Under the pieces are notes generated by a model. It was not told where the DNA came from, made no database searches, and worked only from the letters and a program-made list of their open reading frames with translations. Both the position numbers and the translations under genes were made by a program. A DNA stretch of 64,000 nucleotides. It comes from Heligmosomoides polygyrus polygyrus. Taxonomy: Eukaryota; Nematoda; Chromadorea; Rhabditida; Heligmosomidae. Below, piece by piece: positions 61,701 through 64,000 of this stretch (the first letter of the stretch is position 1; each line of letters starts with the position of its first letter). Location of the stretch: positions 19,344,001 to 19,408,000 of the forward strand of contig OX377202.1 of assembly GCA_947396885.1 (NCBI GenBank), read 5' to 3'.

Positions 61701-64000
61701 GCATACTTCCATCGCCGCGATGCCATCGCGGCGCTCAGTTCATGGCCATTCCGCCGCACGCGGCCGAATAGTCAAAGAAAACCTCGCCGCGGCCGCCGCA
61801 ACAGTGGCGGTCGGCATGCGCGATGGCTTCCCGCGCCCATCGCGGGCATGGCATACTTTTTCGCGCCGCGCGCGGTGTTTAGCGTTGATCCTGGACGGAT
61901 CGCCGTCGCGCTCCCTTGCAGAGCGATGGGCGATGCGACGAGCACAGAGAAATTCAAATTCTTTCGCGTCGCTCTGCAAAACTCATCGCCGCGATTCAAT
62001 CGCGGCGACGGGAAGTATGCACGAGGCCTAACACTGTCGCCGACGTCGCCGACAACAGCGTCGCCGAAGTATAACATAGGCCTAAGCATCAACGTTTGAT
62101 GACGCATAAGCATAATCAACCCGCAGATGAGACATCTCTCATTCTGAGTTTCGTCAAGATTCTTTCAAGGATACACTGCTGCGCGTAGCGTATCGGTTCC
62201 GGCGCGATAAGTGCGCGGGGACTCAGCGATAGGCCGGAGCATACATCCATCACCACGATGCCATCGCGGCGCTCAGTTCATGGCAATTCTGCCGCATCCG
62301 GTCGAACAGTCAAAGGAAACATATGAGGCAGTGCTGAAAATTTGAAGGTAATGAAGACGGATTTGAAGACGCTTGCCAGGACGAAGATACTGATAGCTAC
62401 ACAAAATCCTCCAGACGCCCTCAGACCTTGTTTCTTTACACATAACGGTACAAAGAGGAAGAAGTTGCTGGACAATAGATCTGCTCCGAATGCAAGGAGG
62501 ACAAGGGAATCCACATCTATAGACATATGCTCTCTGAATACCGGAAGGACGAATCTCATACTGTTCAGTTTGTCTTCGGTTAAACCCGATGAAGAAAGGT
62601 TTCCGATAATGTTGACTGGATCCAGTGCTGCTTATGTGGAGACTAGATGCACATTGCATGCCTGCATGGCTGCAAGTGGTTGTCCCCATGATGAAAAGCC
62701 GTTGCAATTGATCTAAGGTCATTTTTATAAGCAAATGTGTACCGTTATAAAGGTTCCTAACATATTCATCCAAATGATACCCAGGGTCAGCTACGGACCG
62801 CTCGGTCGGATGGCGCGGCAGTTTAAAGGATGGGGCGCGCTCGAATCGCGCGCCAGATTACGGTGGCAGGAAATTCCGGCTGATTTCTATAATTCAGTCA
62901 GGTTTTCTGCCCAAAAGTGAGCGTCGCCTGTATTTCTAATGTTAACCAGTGCTCATTTTTACTTTCTGCTGTTTTTCTTTCTTAGAAAACAAAGCAGATG
63001 ACGTCGTCAATCAGCAGGAAAAGCACACAACGAAAAATAGGAAATACTGAGCAAGGTTTAGGTAGCCGAGCGCGAAAATCAACTAATTACATTTATTAAA
63101 AAAATAGTCTAATTGTGCGCAATCGCATGACCGCGTGGCCTCTGTTCAGACTGCTCACCGTCGTCCGAAGCAGTTAAAGTCTAAATGGGCCCAGCCGCCC
63201 AGCGTCATAGTCGCCGCTGCTCTGTACCATTTTTCTGTCAACCGATCCGCAGTCCCGTCCATCAATTGCTGCTGCTCGACTACTACGACCCGGTCTGGCA
63301 CCTACTACACCAACTAAGTCTCTGAAGAGGATATCGCGCAGAAACCGCAGAACAGCTCATAGAGGTAACAGCAGTGGCGCTGCCTGGCCACTGCTCGCGT
63401 AAGCATACGTTCACGAGTATGATTCAGGTAAGTACTCTGTGTTGCGCTTGGGGACAGGAGATAAGTTAGTGTGGCAGGCCTATCCATATCTCGTAGGAAG
63501 CTCTCTTCTTTCAGTATTGTATAAATGCGTATCGTTTTGAATATGAATTGCTGTGATAACGCAGTGTCAAGACAAGGTTGAGTCAAGGATTTATTGAGAA
63601 GCACTGCGCAGGGCCATGGAGCGGAGTTCAGTACAAGAGTACCACTCGAATGGCGTGATGGTATAGTGGAGGTCTACGCAGGAGCACCATGCTGCAGGAT
63701 ACTAAACTCCGCTCGCATTGCCGTGCGGCGTGCACCCAGTCGGCCCAAAAGGCCTGTTCTTCCTTGCCAGTGGCAGACACCGTAGAGCGGCGCGCATGTA
63801 AGACTTATTTCAGAAGTGCCACAAAACGTGGCCTCGCGCGAGTGTCACAGCTGGCTACATCGATGCAGCGGATCCATGCGGCACACGTCACCCCTTACAT
63901 CGCCTTAACTGAAGCTATCCTACTTACCTCCCGACACTGAGTCCGAATATGCGGAAAAGTAGACGTGATCGCCAACTCTCTGAGCTTCTTCATAACGTCC
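52533..64000 (-). CDS. utp20: UTP20 (small-subunit processome component, DRIM), C-terminal exons
   Basis: UTP20 is a very large HEAT-repeat protein of the nucleolar U3 snoRNP/SSU processome, needed for 18S pre-rRNA processing. Nine exons can be chained with matching phases: 64000-63928 (enters from outside the window), 61535-61386, 61143-60952, 57243-56997, 56937-56750, 56675-56553, 56496-56370, 52912-52770, 52700-52533. They encode 469 residues and a stop, and follow the vertebrate protein block by block: PHIRTQCRE, IEWFIAQLDYELEDGRLSAV, RSIAVDLLNQISKVEGEAFA, PVALQASKILMAI, SLKRSTCFKMAAALVI, then the coiled basic tail NPEEAAVLKRKKN, SRKRKIDVLKPY. The basic end fits nucleolar targeting. The introns hold transposons of 2.4, 3.7 and 3.5 kb; one 56-bp intron uses a GC donor. 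No frame disruption was found, so this copy is probably functional. The N-terminal two thirds or more lie beyond the right edge. Confidence 0.93.
52770..52912 (-). CDS. utp20: UTP20 exon 8 of window
   Basis: Acceptor TTTTTCAG, donor GTGAAG|GTAGCT; enters in phase 1. Encodes DTEELYTIAMEVGEVFKSKL and then a helical basic stretch KTEERKRKVK. Confidence 0.92.
53091..53285. mobile_element. single end of the composite foldback family, in a UTP20 intron
   Basis: CAGGGTGTTACAAAAAATCG, GGGATTGCGCCACGCATTTG and GTTTCGCTTGAATAC match the left 200 bp of 11085-12290. No opposite end. Confidence 0.6.
53420..54045. repeat. MITE C copy followed by TTACGGTAGG-family foldback
   Basis: 53480-53680 matches the inverse of 50234-50463. 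A 64-bp block (GGAGAGGGCGGGTGTACCTC to CCTTCCGTAACCT) is duplicated in tandem at 53644 and 53712. 53770-54045 then matches the right half of 12748-13201. Confidence 0.6.
54503..56148. mobile_element. inverted-terminal MITE family B, long form
   Basis: GGACCTATCCTAGTCCTGAA at the left and CCGGGCTAGGATAGATCC at the right. Both sub-ends share words with the short form at 46543. The extra length comes from GC-rich inserts (54780-54900, 55590-55930) and a TTACGGTAGG-family fragment (55330-55497) with a 15-C run. Confidence 0.7.
54796..54868. repeat. 33-bp perfect GC-rich hairpin
   Basis: Arms 54796-54828 and 54836-54868 are perfectly complementary, with a 7-nt loop. The arms begin TCGCGCAGCGGCGCGTCAAA and close around CAGTCGC. 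Confidence 0.95.
56370..56496 (-). CDS. utp20: UTP20 exon 7 of window
   Basis: Acceptor TAATTCCAG, donor CAAAG|GTGAGT; 42 codons plus one base. RSTCFKMAAALVINEEDGSK corresponds to vertebrate 'KRTCIFKFLGAVAMDLG', and LPWLVREMN to 'IAPLFRELN'. Confidence 0.92.
56553..56675 (-). CDS. utp20: UTP20 exon 6 of window
   Basis: Acceptor GTTTTTCAG; 41 codons (ASKILMAISGHLDEEQYKAL ... NVSLK). It ends before GC, not GT: AAAG|GCACGT. The next exon continues in phase and in homology only with this donor. Confidence 0.88.
56750..56937 (-). CDS. utp20: UTP20 exon 5 of window
   Basis: Acceptor GTTTCCAG, donor CTTCAG|GTAGTC; enters in phase 1, leaves in phase 0. Contains VRLSAACLVGQCLSRYDSTF and ends LLSEPVALQ, parallel to vertebrate 'LPEPVAIKFL'. 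Confidence 0.93.
56997..57243 (-). CDS. utp20: UTP20 exon 4 of window
   Basis: Acceptor GCATTCCAG, donor TTTG|GTGAGC; 82 codons plus one base. Contains EGARSIAVDLLNQISKVEGE and the ASRFPLVLPSL block equivalent to vertebrate 'FEKRLGTVLPVI'. Confidence 0.93.
57280..57440. mobile_element. end of an 820-type element
   Basis: Successive ATTGGACAC / AACTGGACAC words and GGGACTCCTCGAGACGGCCA match the left end of 21361-22184. A comparable end is at 60720-60880 in inverse orientation. Confidence 0.5.
57571..57613. mobile_element. single end of MITE family A
   Basis: GCGGTTGATGAATCTGGCTCC matches the right end of the family; no left end seen. Confidence 0.45.
57700..57795 (-). mobile_element. tRNA-like SINE, second family
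   Basis: On the minus strand GGTGGTGTAAGGCGAACATT (A-box side), GCAGAAGATTCGGGTTCGGG (B-box side) and CGCAAGAGTTTTGATCGC follow in order, matching 17458-17530 and 30187. The acceptor stem does not pair, so not a tRNA gene. Confidence 0.55.
57882..58616 (+). mobile_element. Tc1-like transposon, decayed, TA duplication
   Basis: Flanked by TA (57880-57881 and 58617-58618). Ends are CAGGGTGCGTAAAAAGTATT and AATACTTTTTACGCACCCTG. A plus frame reads VTQRAEYFLNKRIRR, NLNVSHGSVI (helix-turn-helix-like) and later VDSFSDEHSLNKN, resembling the 'FSDE' catalytic block of Tc1-type transposases. It sits inside a GC-rich MITE whose halves are at 57795-57880 and 58619-58690. Confidence 0.8.
58691..59154. 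other. intron sequence, nothing recognised
   Basis: Within the UTP20 intron; includes a C-rich run at 58922-58950. Confidence 0.25.
59155..59529 (-). other. 125-codon open frame in a UTP20 intron
   Basis: The minus strand is open from about 59541 to TGA before 59155: LENLGDSGQELYIEGSSVIV, SLSKDQAIFLVLKNFLVHGR, TYLAKMLQFLSENADDALVL and FPLNMVNKILTLVSRT. Composition is protein-like. No acceptor or donor fits insertion between UTP20 exons 3 and 4, which already join in phase. It could be a transposon-derived or nested gene fragment; family not recognised. Confidence 0.3.
59880..60200 (+). other. possible solo LTR or retroelement end
   Basis: A GC-richer block starts near TGTCGTGTCCCGGGCTGG, is open to 60099, and contains GATCAATAAAGATGTTGG at 60154-60172, a poly(A)-signal arrangement like that of LTRs. 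No paired copy or target duplication was found. Confidence 0.25.
60201..60951. other. intron sequence with repeat scraps
   Basis: 60431-60570 resembles 442-590, and 60640-60880 carries words of the 820-type element (TACTTATTGGGCCAGGAGAA, GTCCAATTTGACGCGAAAAT). Confidence 0.3.
60952..61143 (-). CDS. utp20: UTP20 exon 3 of window
   Basis: Acceptor CATTACAG, donor CAG|GTAAGG; 64 codons, phase 0. Starts AVLNGSCFFNVSKMETSWFN and ends CCDWLELRGEEQ. Less conserved than its neighbours but consistent in phase and position. Confidence 0.9.
61386..61535 (-). CDS. utp20: UTP20 exon 2 of window
   Basis: Acceptor CTTTCAG, donor CCG|GTGAGG; 50 codons, phase 0 at both ends. Contains VLVDFIGNHPSS and LEDGRLSAVDMLNSLFSKLQ, matching the vertebrate 'YEHESGRESALEMI..LF' block. 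Confidence 0.93.
61610..62085. mobile_element. GC-rich nested inverted-repeat element
   Basis: The outer ends TAAGGCCTATGTTATACTTC and GAAGTATAACATAGGCCTAA form a nearly perfect inverted repeat of about 27 bp. Inside, a second pair (GCATACTTCCATCGCCGCGA at 61699 and TCGCGGCGACGGGAAGTATG at 62002) bounds a nested element of about 340 bp. Overlapping open frames here are by-products of the GC content. A solo left end of the inner type recurs at 62229-62330. Confidence 0.8.
62336..62625 (-). other. possible membrane-protein exon in the first UTP20 intron
   Basis: After a CACATAAGCAG acceptor-like site the minus strand reads GNLSSSGLTEDKLNSMRFVL, MSIDVDSLVLLAFGADLLSS, NFFLFVPLCV and FCVAISIFVLASVFKSVFIT. 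At least two hydrophobic segments suggest a receptor-like fragment. It runs into the GC-rich repeat at 62330. No partner exon. Confidence 0.3.
62626..63927. other. intron sequence, nothing established
   Basis: Several 60-96-codon open frames on both strands have no recognised domain or splice partners. Confidence 0.2.
63928..64000 (-). CDS. utp20: UTP20 exon 1 of window (partial)
   Basis: Reads DVMKKLRELAITS then TFPHIRTQCRE and ends at GAG|GTAAGTA, phase 0. Its 5' end is outside the window. Confidence 0.88.

Noticed and set aside
61677..62119. Overlapping 79-140-codon frames on both strands
   Set aside because: All lie within a GC-rich inverted-repeat element, where stops are rare by composition.
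1..64000. CRISPR array or operon structure
   Set aside because: Repeats with spacers of CRISPR type were not seen, and introns, SINEs and LINEs mark the sequence as eukaryotic.
1..64000. Spliced-leader RNA gene or telomeric TTAGGC array
   Set aside because: Looked for both as support for a nematode origin; neither was found in this window.

Overview
The window looks like nuclear DNA of an animal, most likely a nematode. The supporting signs are compact introns (76 bp and 56 bp) mixed with kilobase-long ones, TTTCAG-type splice acceptors, and RTE-like, CR1/jockey-like and mariner elements. I cannot name the genus. Only a small share of the 64 kb is coding. The rest is dense, nested, mostly decayed repeats, so most long open frames are accidental.

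Genes. (1) Uridine phosphorylase (3317-4231, +) is essentially complete, with a TATA box and a poly(A) signal. Its reading frame is open only if a 24-nt GTAAG...TTTCAG stretch is removed as a micro-intron. (2) The C-terminal third or less of UTP20 (DRIM), the HEAT-repeat protein of the small-subunit processome, runs on the minus strand from the right edge (64000) down to a stop at 52533. I resolved nine exons with consistent phases; three of its introns are 2.4-3.7 kb and filled with transposons. (3) A divergent casein kinase II beta-like fragment with an in-frame stop (38882-39100, +) is cut off by a TA microsatellite. (4) Weaker candidates are two spliced exons at 688-948, a two-exon membrane-protein fragment at 15617-16040 (-), a possible gene at 36309-36852, and a few unassigned open frames.

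Repeats. About 28 full or partial copies of one tRNA-derived SINE (about 285-295 bp, A and B boxes, TTTATCC tail) are scattered over both strands from 2.3 to 49.4 kb; three have clear or near-clear target-site duplications. Other components are CR1/jockey-like and RTE-like LINE fragments, three decayed mariner transposase genes, Tc1-like elements, a piggyBac-like element with TTAA duplications, and several foldback (palindromic) families. One foldback element carries tRNA-like sequence in both arms and sits inside a SINE. Tandem arrays include a GC-rich 137-bp minisatellite (32.4-33.9 kb), a 193-bp repeat beside it, and a 42-bp repeat (5.8-6.2 kb) open as 14-residue units on the minus strand.

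Layout: 0-3.2 kb gene and LINE fragments plus SINEs; 3.2-4.3 kb uridine phosphorylase; 4.3-31 kb repeat sea with nested insertions; 31.8-33.9 kb tandem arrays; 34-52 kb repeats, CK2beta-like pseudogene, a 200-N gap (40136-40335) and a piggyBac-like element; 52.5-64 kb UTP20. I see no functional link between the genes. The nesting order (SINE inside LINE, LINE inside foldback, foldback inside SINE, SINE inside MITE) gives a relative history of the insertions.
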